Part shown: positions 21,720 to 32,695 of the stretch, piece by piece
Layout of the letters: each line of letters opens with the position of its first letter
How positions within the stretch are numbered: the first letter of the stretch is position 1
Origin: Neocallimastix lanati (nom. inval.)
Taxonomy: Eukaryota; Neocallimastigomycota; Neocallimastigomycetes; Neocallimastigales; Neocallimastigaceae
Assembly (NCBI GenBank): GCA_016946835.1
Contig: JACVTC010000017.1
Location: forward strand, 891,001-955,000
Reading direction: 5' to 3'
Length of the DNA stretch: 64,000 nucleotides
Program-made: the position numbers and the translations under genes
Notes under the pieces: model-generated
The model's database searches: none
What the model saw: the letters and a program-made list of their open reading frames with translations, nothing else
What the model was told of the DNA's origin: nothing

Positions 21720-21757
<38 letters not shown>
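20911..21757 (+). mobile_element. LINE tail with divergent C-terminal extension
   Basis: The first 50 bases resemble the distal part of repeat R (GGGAATCTTTTTAGAGTC). A coding trace then shows TIPYIVGLAEY (about 21112-21150), a stop, and an open stretch 21195-21476 with TKSANIVPTWQK in place of the usual KSVDV tail and ending ENLVDTTLSISKMLLLCFII. The UTR ends CCTAGTCT followed by 35 A (21723-21757). It is frame-broken and not functional. Confidence 0.7.
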
Positions 21758-21759
<2 letters not shown>

Positions 21760-23198
21760 AGTTGGAATACAAATGGATGGAATTTGTGAAAAGAAATGGT
21801 GTTGAGTACTTCAACAAGATTTTTAAATCATTATTCTTAGGTTTTCAATAAACAGATAATTTGTACTATTGATGCTATAAATCCATATAAAGTAACATTT
21901 CCCAACTACAAATATTTCCTGAAAAGAATAGATCCAACTACGCCAGGTTGAAGAGGTTTATATCTTGGGTATCATATCTCATATCAAGCAGTACTTGAAG
22001 ATAATTTCCGTACTTATCATGTTTCCTTAACAACATATAGTCTATTGAATCCTTCTAAGTATTCTATTAGTAACATCTATATTCCCACTAAGAAACACTC
22101 ATTACAAGTCTGATATACATTCTCTGAAGTTTTCACATGGCTTCAGAATCGCACCAATCATCCATCTATTTTTCTTGGAAACTTTAAACATGAGCACTAC
22201 TGATTTACAATATAAATTAACCAACAGTTACCTTGGTAACTGGTTTATTCTACCGATTAACGGTTCATTTATTTCATACTAGAGGAAGATATTTATCTGA
22301 AATTGATCATGCCCTAGTCAACTCAAGTATACTGGATAAAATATCAAGTGCTTATTTTGTTGATTTTCTCTCTCCTAGTCTATTGCAAGAAAACTACCAC
22401 AGATGAATCATTTTTGTTTCCTAAAAAAACTTATTAGATGTTGATAGGTATAAATAAATTGAACTTATGAATGAAATTTGGCATCACAAAAAATTTGAGA
22501 TTTCTAGTAAAGAATTAGAAAACGAAGAACATTCAACAGATTATATAGTTGAAAAATTTTAATAACGCTACTAATTCCATTGCTAATGATTTATATATTA
22601 CGTCAGTAACAGAAATCGGAAAAGTGATTTTTAGAATGTCTCGCAAAAATTTATTTCCTTCAAATGGTAAAACAAATAAAATATAAACAAATTGAGTGTT
22701 ATAAATTTGCAAGTCATTCTAATGAATTTTCTAAATTAGTTTTGACTCGTATAATAGCCATAAAAATGTATGTTTCATTTTCGCAATTATAAATTGCTGC
22801 TTTATTATCTGTGTTGATTGTTATACATTCATGTTTGATTCCAAATTCTTTAAATATATTTTTATACCATAAGCAGTGTCTTGCGCATTCATGAATACCG
22901 TAATATTCACTCTCTGCTGTTGATACAGAAACACAATGTTGAAGCTTAGAGAACCAGCTTGTTGGGGCTGAATTAATTAGCATTAGAAATCCAGTAGTTG
23001 ATCTCCTAGTTTCTTTGTCACCACCTAAATCGGCATCAACATATACTTTAAGGTTAATTTTATCATTATATGAAAATTTTATACCATAATTTGGGTTCTT
23101 TTTTAAGTATCTAAATACTTTTAATAAGTTATACCAATCCTCGTATGAATTTAGGAAAAAAGAATATTTATATTGGATTAAAATTGGATATATTGAAC
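21758..23198 (+). mobile_element. Decayed LINE copy (copy-3-like) with endonuclease region
   Basis: Begins at the endonuclease (SWNTNGWN) and follows 6168-7260 of copy 3 base for base with many substitutions, stops and small indels. It keeps TGG at the position where copy 3 has a nonsense codon (6552), which helps infer the ancestral reading. It is interrupted at about 22773-23147 by a copia RNase H segment in the opposite orientation, and resumes with GAATTTAGG to about 23198. No RT or poly(A) remains. Confidence 0.75.
22760..23147 (-). pseudogene. Ty1/copia RNase H fragment nested in a LINE
   Basis: An open minus-strand frame (within 22714-23214) encodes VYVDADLGGDKETRRSTTG, STAESEYY, GIHECARHCLWYK and NTDNKAAIYNC. 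These are hallmarks of the copia-type RNase H, which degrades the RNA strand during reverse transcription. The same subfamily is found in the element at 55183-57595 (SIAESKYYGINECSR). No LTR, RT or integrase is attached. LINE sequence lies on both sides, so the reading frame ends are LINE-derived and not part of the protein. Confidence 0.8.
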
Positions 23199-23504
23199 GA
23201 CAGTACTTGTCCAAAATTAAGACAATATCTTGTTTATATTACATAGAAGATTTAGAATAATATATATATATGTAAAGGGGAAATACTTGAATGAGTTGCA
23301 TTTCGAAATATGGTTTATAAATAAAAAATTTTATTGGTAATTTAATGCCCTAACATTTTAATTTTTTTTTTTTTTTTTTAAATAATTATAAATAAATAAA
23401 TAAATAAAACTAGAAACAAACATAAAAGAGTTAATATTTTTTTTTTCTCTTTTTTTTTAAACATCAAAAAAATTTTCACATAACCACTTTATTTATAATT
23501 GTTA

Positions 23505-23550
<46 letters not shown>

Positions 23551-23903
23551 ATTAAATAGCAAACATTAAATAAGAAAAAATAATGAAAAATTCAATTAAA
23601 TAAATAAATAAATAATAAGTTATAAAAACATTAAATATACGTTATTTTATATTAAAATAATAATAAAATAATATTTAATTATATTTAATTATAAAGGTAT
23701 AAACTACATTTTAAATTTTTTATTAATAATAATTTGTTCTTTTCCTCTATTTGTTTCACTAATTTTTTATTTTAAATCAAATAATGGAAAAAAGATCCAA
23801 AAATTAAAATATTTAATTCTTTATAATTTATCATTTATTTAATTTAATTTTTTATTATTTATTTTATTTATTATTTATTTTATTTATTATTTATTTATTT
23901 AAT

Positions 23904-23934
<31 letters not shown>

Positions 23935-24220
23935 GTTTTAAAGTAGAAATTATAAATAAAGTGTTTATAAGATAGTTTTTGGATGTTCAAAATGAGAGTG
24001 GTGCATTGCGCTAGGTTGCATTTCGACAATTGAAATTTATTATGAATAATGAATAAATAAATTAAAATATTACTAATATTGATATATTTATTTTTTTTTA
24101 AAGAAAATATTTAACTATTAAAAAAAATAATAATAAGTAATATTAAATAACGATGAAATAATATTGATTATTAAATAAGTATTATAAATATATTTTTATA
24201 ATTAAATATTACAAATAATT
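23199..24220. other. AT-rich stretch, no gene
   Basis: Low-complexity DNA with long A and T runs (about 23508-23548, 23908-23934). Single copies of the word GAGTTGCATTTCG (about 23293) and GGTTGCATTTCGACAA (about 24014) suggest scraps of the small element described at 24221. No coding or RNA gene is visible. Confidence 0.6.
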
Positions 24221-24303
24221 GGGAGAGTTGCATTTCGTCAAGTGGCGTATTAGTAATAAGTTTTATATTAATGATACGCCATTTGACAAAACGCAACTCT
24301 CCC
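24221..24303. mobile_element. 83-bp MITE-like inverted-repeat element
   Basis: Arms of 30 bases at 24221-24250 and 24274-24303 are inverted complements with three mismatches. They begin GGGAGAGTTGC and include the CATTTCG..AA.TGGCG word. The 23-base loop is A/T only. The same ends (CAACTCTCCC) close the cluster at 25873 and resemble the element at 38381. Confidence 0.75.
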
Positions 24304-24503
24304 GGTCAAAATTTAAAAAAAAAACTAACCCATTTATATTTATTTCTAAATTTTGAGTTAAATTTTTATTTATAAGCCACGTTCCAATATGAAATACATT
24401 TAATTTTAATAATTTTTTATTAAAAAGTTATTAAAAAGTATTTATTGTTTTACATGAATAAATTTAAAATATTTTTTATTTTTATCTGTAAATATTATAA
24501 TTT

Positions 24504-24542
<39 letters not shown>

Positions 24543-24711
24543 ATAAAAAATATAAAAAATTTGTTAATATTAGGATCATTTAAATAATTCAATCAATTAT
24601 TATTATTATAATAGCAATATAAAATTTATTATTAATTTATATATATATATTATTATAATTTTTTTATTATTTATTTATTTATTCTTTTCTTTGTAAAAAA
24701 TATTGTCAGTA

Positions 24712-25023
24712 AACTTATTCATTTAAAGTCTGTTTATATTTTTGTTAATGCGTTTGCTAGTCCGATTGCTTATACTTTAATATAATTCATCTGCTTTTAA
24801 TATAGTTTAATATTACCTCTATTAAAATAATATTTTTACTAAAAAATGTGTTTTAACTTTATATTTAATTCACCATTTTTAATTGTTTTTAAACCGGGCA
24901 TATTATCTGTATATAATGTTATTATTTTTTTAATTTAAAATAATTTAAAAATAATATTATAAATCCATAAAACCTTTCTCACACACTCTGATGAAGCGAT
25001 GTATTCGGCTTCACAATATTTGT
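24712..25023 (-). pseudogene. Decayed copia RNase H / polyprotein end
   Basis: On the minus strand one reads CEAEYIASSECVRKVLWIYN (about 25022-24963), then TDN further down and a final GLANALTK near 24760-24740, matching the ST.EAEYIA, DN and AD.LTK signatures that end copia-type polyproteins. Stops and shifts are frequent. It is a different subfamily from the fragment at 22760. Confidence 0.65.
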
Positions 25024-25043
25024 GACAATAATTGATTGTTTCT

Positions 25044-25120
25044 TTTACACACTGGATACTTTTATGTCCAAAATTTGAAGAATTTACGAAACAATTTATT
25101 CAACTTGTTGATGAAATATT
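25044..25120 (+). mobile_element. Short LINE fragment (copy-1 type)
   Basis: About 75 bases match 129-212, coding FTHWILLCPKFEEF in copy 1, then pass into ATTT repeats. It has no ends or tail. Confidence 0.7.
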
Positions 25121-25139
25121 TATATATTTATTTATTTAT

Positions 25140-25873
25140 TTAATAATTTTCAATTTGGCGAAATGCAATTTGGCGTAGTATTAAAATGTTGCATTTCCCC
25201 AAGTTGTATTTCGCCAGGTTGCATTTAGACAAGTGGAGTATTTGATATAAATAAATGAATGAATAAATAAATAAAAATTCAAAATAATTTTTTTAAAACT
25301 TGTTTTTATTCAATATTAATAATATTTAATTTTATTTATTTATTTGTTTATTTAATAATTTTCAAATTTGGCAAAATGCAACTAGACGAAATGCCCCACA
25401 CCCCGAAGAGAGCCATTATAACCTAACCCATAAAATATTTACACTAACCCTAACCACAAAACCTTTTTGTGGGGTGTGGGGCATTTCGCCAAATTGCATT
25501 TCGCCAGATTGATTGCATTTCGCCAATTTTTTTGAAAGCATGTGGCGTATTAAAAAAATGTGGCATTTCGCCAAATTGCAATTCGCCAAGTTGCATTTCG
25601 CCAAATTGAAAATTATTAAATAAATAAATAAATAAATAAAAATTAAATATTATTAATATCGCATAAAAACAATTTTAAATAATATATACTTTTAATTAAT
25701 ATTTATTTATTTATTATTCATTTATTTATATCAATACTCTACTTGTCGAAATGCAACCTGGCGTAAAGCAACTTGGGGAAATGCAACTTGGGGAAATGCA
25801 ACATTTTAATACTACGCCACTTGGCGAAATGCAACCTGGCGAAATGCAATTTGGGGAAATGCAACTCTCCCTT
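25140..25873. repeat. Cluster of TTGCATTTCGCCAA words in both orientations
   Basis: More than fifteen near-copies of a 14-15 base word (TTGCATTTCGCCAAG and its complement CTTGGCGAAATGCAA) lie in short runs of two to four. They are separated by AAAT-rich spacers and the GTGGCGTAT word. The right end is GCAACTCTCCC at about 25861-25871, the same end as at 24303. GC content of the words is far above the surroundings. It looks like nested or rearranged inverted-repeat elements. Confidence 0.75.
25387..25488. repeat. Perfect 18-bp inverted repeat with telomere-like core
   Basis: CGAAATGCCCCACACCCC at 25387-25404 is the exact complement of 25471-25488. The loop carries CTAACCCTAACC at 25444-25455 and CCTAACCCA near 25422. 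The GC-rich arms are unusual here. Confidence 0.8.
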
Positions 25874-25889
25874 TTTGTGAAGGAAAACC

Positions 25890-25981
25890 TTGGAAAATGA
25901 TCATAGGGCGGGATCGAACCAGGAGCCTTATGCATACTAGCCCACGGGAAAACAACTAGGACAGAACCGGGTTCGAAATCT
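25890..25981. other. tRNA-like promoter words, possible SINE scrap
   Basis: GGATCGAACC at 25911-25920 (minus strand GGTTCGATCC, a B-box match) and GGTTCGAAATC at 25970-25980 on the plus strand. A T-arm cannot be folded with a proper five-base stem and no acceptor stem is visible, so this is not called a tRNA. It may be a pol III retroelement remnant. Confidence 0.3.
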
Positions 25982-26019
25982 TTATTAAATTTTCTTATAT
26001 TGTTCACACGAAATAAATA

Positions 26020-26545
26020 GACCATTCCTGATGGTAAAGGGGAAGATTTTGATGACCATATTAATATTAATTTTTTGCCTACTGTGTTTCCTTTTTGGAC
26101 GAAATTCAATATAAATAAAACCTTTTAAGATCTGTTTCAGGGGGGGAGGAAAAGGTATTTATATGAATACTATCTTTCATTTACCCTCTGAGAGAGTCTA
26201 CTTTCCCAATTTCATGTTGGGTGGGGGGCTTGAATTCCTAATGTTATTCCTATTGTGATTAAGTGATTTTTACGCTATGATTAACTTTTATTCTAGACCT
26301 ACGGTTATCAAAAGCGTCGACTTCGAAAAGCTAAGGTAAAGAAGTAAAAGAAGAAGTTCTTATGCTGATTTGTACAAAATGCCATGGTGTATGAAAAGTA
26401 CATAAGTCTGATGCTGGAGAATTCCGGCTTTTCGCACCTCAGATTTGAGGGGAGCGGGTCGCCTGCGGCAATGAATGATAATTTTTTATCCACATGGAAT
26501 TATCATTAATGAAAAGGAAAGAGTTAGAGGCTATTTCTTCATATA
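26020..26545 (+). mobile_element. Decayed LINE tail, copy-1 type
   Basis: Follows 249-640 of copy 1 with many indels: CATTCCTGATGGTAAAG, then the CTTTCCCAATTTCAT...GGGGCTTGAATTCCT block, then AAAAGCGTCGACTTCGAAAA for the KSVDV tail, and GAGTTAGAGGCTATTTCTTC at the end. About 100 bases at 26367-26468 are absent from copy 1. Not coding. Confidence 0.75.
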
Positions 26546-27051
26546 TATAGATATATTATTTTTCTTATAATAATAATTATAATAATTAAAAATATTAATA
26601 ATAAAATAATGAAATATGTTTTAAAAATATAATGATATATAGAATAAAATATATTAAGGTAATTTAGTTAATTATTATTCAATTATACATTAATTTATTA
26701 TTTAGTATATATTTTAGGAAAGGTCTCTTTCATTTTTGTTCATAAAATGAAGTATTATTTTTATATTAATTATATAATTATTTCATGTGAATATTAATTA
26801 ATAGAGTTATGTACATGAACAGAAAGTATATAATTTTTATATAGAAATATTAACATAAATAATGTTATTACATGAATTAAAATTATTTTTATATAAATAC
26901 TTTATGATTTTTATTTATATGATATTTGATTTTTAATTTATAATATTAAATTTAGATTTTTAATTTATAATATTAAATTTATTCATTAATATTAATTTAC
27001 ACTTTAACAAAAAGTTTTTATTATATATATAAAAATGAATGAATGAGTGAA

Positions 27052-27082
<31 letters not shown>

Positions 27083-27490
27083 ATTAGAAATAATTTAAAA
27101 AGGAATTTAACTTTAATATTTTTTTTTTAATTTTTAAATTTTGAATTGTTTATTACACATTTTTTTTTTTTAAAAATATTTTCTTTAATTTTTAAATTTT
27201 GAATTGTTTAATACATTTTTTTTTTAAAAATATTTTAAACTCTTATTTCATATTTTTAAGAATTCAAAAAATGAGACACAATGCAATAATATATAATTAA
27301 ATTTTTTTTTGTTTATAAAAAAAAAAAAAAAAGAATTGTGTAACAAACAAATTAAAATTTAAAATTTATTAAAATATTTTTTTTTTTATTTTGTGATGTT
27401 CAACAAGTGAGACAATATAATATATCTATAAATTAATCCTCAATATTATGAATTGAATTTTTTATATGAGTTTTTTTTTTTTTTTTTTTT
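26546..27490. other. AT-rich stretch, no gene
   Basis: A/T-rich DNA with an AAAT microsatellite (27048-27082) and a tandem duplication of about 70 bp around TTTAAATTTTGAATTGTTTA (27130-27235). Nothing else is recognised. Confidence 0.6.
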
Positions 27491-27504
27491 TTAAATTGTT
27501 ATTG

Positions 27505-27712
27505 AATAAAGGCTGGATCGAACCCGCGACTACCTCCTGAATTTAATATGGGGTTATTTTCATCCTCCTTGGGTGGTTTTCTCTGTAAATGAAGTTGTAA
27601 TTTCAAGTCCACGTCGATGTCGAAACCGTATAGCAAAAAAATCCAATGAGAAACTGGAGGCCCTATTGTCCTCCCCTCTTGTTAATCCCAGTCTATAAAA
27701 AAAAAAAAAAAT
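27505..27712 (+). mobile_element. LINE 3' tail fragment
   Basis: The last 120 bases keep the tail codons (CACGTCGATGTCGAAACC, equivalent to KSVDVE, and NEKLEALLSSPLVNP, equivalent to EEWEKLEAI) and end CCCAGTCTAT plus poly(A) at about 27700-27712. The beginning includes GGATCGAACC at 27515-27524, a B-box-like word. Confidence 0.65.
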
Positions 27713-30700
27713 GAATTAAAGTTTTTTTCTTATTTATGTTAAAAATCATAAAATATTTTTATTTTATCTCATTTATCTCTTTAAATTTTAAATAATATAA
27801 AATTTTTTTATTTGCATATTAATAGTTATTATGATTGTATATATTTAAATAAAAAAAAATAATAAAAAACTTGAATTTATATGAAACTAAAAATTATTAT
27901 ATGAATTTATATATACAATATACTTTTTAATAAAAAAAAATTATTTTTTTTATATTATTATTATTTTGTGTTATAAAATTAGAAAAGATAATCATTACAA
28001 ATTAAATATAATAAAATAAATTAAAAAAAAAAAAAGAAAATGAAATTTAAAATATAAAAATGATTATCTAAAATTTTATTAAAATCGATACATTGAATAA
28101 TTAATTATTTATTTGTTTATTCAATAAGAATAATTTAAAATATATATATGATCTTTTATTGTATATATATTACATATTAATTGGACGAGCGGTGTCTCTT
28201 ATTAATTAATAATCACATAAAAATTAATAAATACAAAATATATAATAATAAATATAAATAAATATAAATAAATATAATTTATGAAATTTATGAATTATTA
28301 TTTCTCAATTATCATTAAATTAAATTAAATTCTTGATGAAATATATTTTTTTTTTTAAAAAAAATAGTTAATAATAAAAATATATTTAGAGTACTATAAA
28401 TTAACAATACTTTTTTATTTTTATTTTGATAACACACATTAAATTTTATATTAATATTTTTTTTTTTAATAAAATAATAATTAATATACTCTTCATAAAA
28501 ATATTTAATAAAATTTGGATATATTTCTAAAGTTAATATAATAAAATGATAAAATGAATAAATATTTCTTTTTATATATATAATAATAATACTATGATTA
28601 TTCATTTCTTTATAAAGTATTAATTAAAAATAAAACTTTAATTTATTTTTTGTTTCATAACAAAAATGTTATATTTTATATTTTATAATTAGTACAACAA
28701 ATATCATATCTTAAAAAATTTAAAAGTTTGAACAAAAATTTTCTTTTTTATAAAAAAATTATAATTACTTCATTTGGTAATAGAGTTAATAAATTTGGTG
28801 ATATAATGCCAAAATATTATTAATAAATATATATATATATATAAATTATTTGTATAATTATTAAAATCGATGGTAACAAAAATAAATGGGTGTGTTTTTA
28901 GGTGAAATTATTGTTGAATGATATCTATTTATAAGTAAAGGAAAAATCATTTATAAAAAAAAAATAAAAACATCAACATGGTTTATCTATATTTCATCCT
29001 TTTTATATTTTTTATTAATTTATTTAACTTTCAATAAATATTTTTAATTTCACATTAAAACCCTAATGAATTGCATATAAAGCAATGACCATATGGTAAG
29101 AATCAAACATATTGTTCTTTTTTTAGTTAATCTAATTTAAAATAATTTTATATGACTTTTCGATATATATATATATATTGTTTATTTAATATTATTTTAT
29201 ATTTTATATTTTATATTTCATATTTATTATCTATTATTTATTTATTTATTTATTATTTATTTATTTATTATTATTTATTATTTATTATTTATTATTTATT
29301 ATTTATTATTTATTATTTATTATTTATTATTTATTATTTATTATTTATTATTTAATTATTTAATTATTTAATTTTTTATTATTTAATTATTTAAGTAGTT
29401 ATTATTTATTATTTGATATTTATTATGTATAATGTTTGTAGTTGTTAAACAATTATTTTAAATTCATTTTTTTAATTTAATGTGAAATTTTTAAAGAAAA
29501 GAATTGATCTAAATTTGTTTGCATCCAATTTATTCATTTATTTATTATTAATTAATTTAATTTAGATTTTCCTTTTGGGAATTAATTAATAATCAATATA
29601 TTATTCAATATGACTAAAATTAGTTTTTATTGTACTTTTGGAATTATGGGAGATTTCTGTTTCTTTTATAAATATCAATTTTATTTCATTTTTATATATA
29701 TTCTTTTTTTTTTTTTTTTTTTATTAATGAAGCAAAATTTTTTCTTTTTTATTTTGGGTAATTTATTATTAAATAATATAATTAAAATCAATAATTAAAA
29801 ATTTTGTCACAAAATTTTTTAAAAACTTTTTTTTTTTTTTTTTTTTTAAAGAACCATCTTTTATTATAAGAGGTAAAATATAATTTTTTTTTTTTTTTTT
29901 TTTTTTTATTTTTTAGTTTTTCTTTAAAAAATATTTTAAAAAAATAATATAAATATTAATATTATTAATATCACAGAATATAATTTTTTTAAAAAAATAT
30001 ATTAATTTTAAAAATTTAAGTTGTTGGTTGAAGTGCGGTTTAATATAATAAATAATATAATTAATATAAATATAACATATCATATAAGTAATATAATCAA
30101 ATATTGATTTATTTTTTAAATATTATTGTTTATTAATTTTGTATAAACTGATTTATATCAGTTTAAATATTATAATACTAAAGTCTTTATAATAAATTGT
30201 TTTTGATTATTGTAGTATTTATTAATTTAGACAAGTTTGGATTATAATTTATTATAATATAATAAAATTATATAATATATAAGATTTTGCTTATAAATTA
30301 AAAAATTAATAAACAAATTTATTAATTAATAGATATTCTTAAATAATAAAATAATTATTAATTATGAGAAAAAAAAATTTTTTTTTAATTCAAAACAAAA
30401 ATGAAATTAAATACTTTTAAAATAAAGGACAAAAGTATATATATGTAATATATGTAATATTATAATATATAAAAATTATTATTATAATTATAAATAAAAT
30501 TCAACTTCCATAAAAAAAAATTTAATATAAGATCAAACACAAAATTTAATAAGTAACTTCAATAAATTATTTTAATATAAAAAGCATGAAATAGAAATAC
30601 AATTATAATATAAATAAATTAATAATTTTATATTTTACTTTATAATACAATTAATTTTTTATTTTTCTCATATATTTTTTTTTTAAAAGATTTAAAATAA

Positions 30701-30718
30701 ATAATAAAGTTCATAAAA

Positions 30719-30778
<60 letters not shown>

Positions 30779-31079
30779 TCTAAAAGTAAGCTAGTAATGC
30801 GTTTGGAAAAAGAATAATTAATATTAAAGATAGTATAAATATAAATATTGATTATTTATATGAAAAGTTAATAAATATAAAATACTTAAAATTGGATTAA
30901 AATAAAAATAAAATAAAAAAATTTTCAAGAAAACATCATATATATATTATATATAACATATAATGACATAATTTTATTAAATTTATTTAATCATATTGAA
31001 TAGAAGTAATATTAAATAATTAAAGTAAACTATAGCTGTTATTTTATTATTATTTTTTTTTTTTTAAATACTTGTAAAA
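27713..31079. other. 3.4 kb AT-rich intergenic DNA
   Basis: No supported gene. It contains TATTTATTATT-type microsatellite at 29220-29400, T runs near 29706-29721 and 30742-30770, and a TA run before the latter. Open frames here are Phe/Ile/Tyr-only translations of low complexity. Confidence 0.65.
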
Positions 31080-32695
31080 ATGCTCACACAAGAAGAATTA
31101 CAAAATCTAGAATTAGAAAGAAAATATTTTATTGAAAGTAATAGAAGCCAAGCTACATGGATTCAATGGGTAACAAGTAAAGGCACGAGTTTTGATTGCT
31201 ATGTACAATATTTAGATAAACTTAGTCAAGAAGATAGAATAGATAATAAAATTGAATTCATTCGAACTATTATTTATGCACTTCATAAGCCTTTCCAATT
31301 TACTTTCTTTTATTGGACAATACTTGTGTTTATATTATATAAATTTAATTTCAAAAGAAGAATTATGAAAATTATATTAATTCATTTAATATTACGGTAA
31401 GAATATATTCTTTTTTTAAATCAATAAAGCAATTTATTATTATATATAATAATAAATAATAATCAATAATAATAAGTAATAATAATAAGTAATAGTAATA
31501 ATAAGTAATAATTAGTAATAACAAATAATAAATAAATAATCAATAATAATAATAAATAATGATAAGTAATAATAGTAATAAATGTAAAATATTATGATAT
31601 ATATATATTTTAAATATATAAATATATTATTTCAGTTCTTTAGGAGATATATTAGATAAATTTGGTGATTTATTTCCTCGTTATTATTCATATAAAGAGG
31701 ATGGTACATGTGATATGGGTAATGCAATGACTGAGATGCACCCATTTAAATGGGTTTTGACTAGACAAATAGGAAGTGTGTTTTGGTATACTGGTGAAAT
31801 TGTAGCTGATTGGTATCCATTGCTCCGTACAAGAGAAATTGTGAAAAATCCACAATCAATTTGGTTTGTTTATGTTACTTGCATAATATTTAATTTATCG
31901 AAAGTAGTTTTAATCATATTGCATTTTTTTCTTCGACCTAGTGATTTATATGGAGAAGATGGTGTATTTAGACTAGAACATGTTCATATGTTTTATTTTA
32001 TATATTGGATAATACAACTTTTTATCATCTATGCCTCTGTATTCTATGATATATCTGTCTATACTGTCTTAAAGAAATATACATTTCAAATAATAAATTC
32101 TCAAATTAGTTTTGTAAAAAAATTTAAAACCTTTTCAGAGTATAGAATTAATGTTTCCCTTTTAATTGGAATATTTTTTCTACCACTATTTTCTATTTCT
32201 GTGGGTATGAAATTTTATTACTATTTTTCTAAAAATTACCATTCCTTAGAATTTTCTTTTGAAGAATTGAGAAGATCTGTGGCCAATTTACAATATTTTA
32301 TTATTTACATCGATCAAATCTTACTTTCTTATTCAGATGAAGGATCTAAAATGACAAATAATTCGTTAAAATACAATGATTATATGAAGAATAAATACCA
32401 ATTAAACTATGACAGTAACTATTCTAGTAATAAATTTAAGAATGAAACATTAAATAAAAGCTTTGACAGTCTATCGAGAAATAGTCCAATGGATTCAACT
32501 AATTATAAGAATGATATAATCCACCTTCACAACAATGATAATAATTATAATAATACCAACAATGGTAGTATTGTTCATCATAATTATAATAAATATAGTA
32601 ATAATAATACTAATGATAATGACAACATGAAATTATTTGATCTAAATCACACTGATTTAAATATGTATTCTTATTATACCATGAAAAATGAATAA
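31080..32695 (+). CDS. Unrecognised multi-pass membrane protein, family member A (two exons)
   Basis: Exons 31080-31396 and 31636-32695 give 458 aa. The 239-bp intron begins GTAAGA and ends TTTCAG, and splits an Arg codon (CG|T). The soluble N-terminus carries TWIQWVTSKGTSFDCYVQYL. Hydrophobic segments lie near residues 70-88, in the second exon around the TRQIGSVFW...GEIVADWYPLLRTRE block, at the VYVTCIIFNLSKVVLIILHFF stretch, at the WIIQLFIIYASVFYD stretch, at LLIGIFFLPLFSI and possibly around LQYFIIYIDQILL. About five to seven membrane helices are likely. The last 115 residues are Asn/Tyr/Asp-rich and probably cytoplasmic and disordered. No family I can name matches. It is one of five related loci on the same strand. 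Confidence 0.85.

Noticed and set aside
25140-25873. CRISPR-like array
   Set aside because: Repeats are in both orientations, vary in sequence, and spacers are irregular and A/T low complexity. The setting is a eukaryotic nuclear genome.
25890-25981. A tRNA gene
   Set aside because: B-box-like words are present but the T-arm stem does not pair and neither acceptor nor anticodon arm could be folded.
25416-26109. Minus-strand frames with repeated AKCN/GEMQ or CISPSC-like words
   Set aside because: They are translations of the TTGCATTTCGCCAA repeat word and not proteins.
28315-28605. 96-aa minus-strand open frame
   Set aside because: Lys/Asn/Ile/Phe-only composition as expected from random AT-rich DNA; no codon bias like the real genes.
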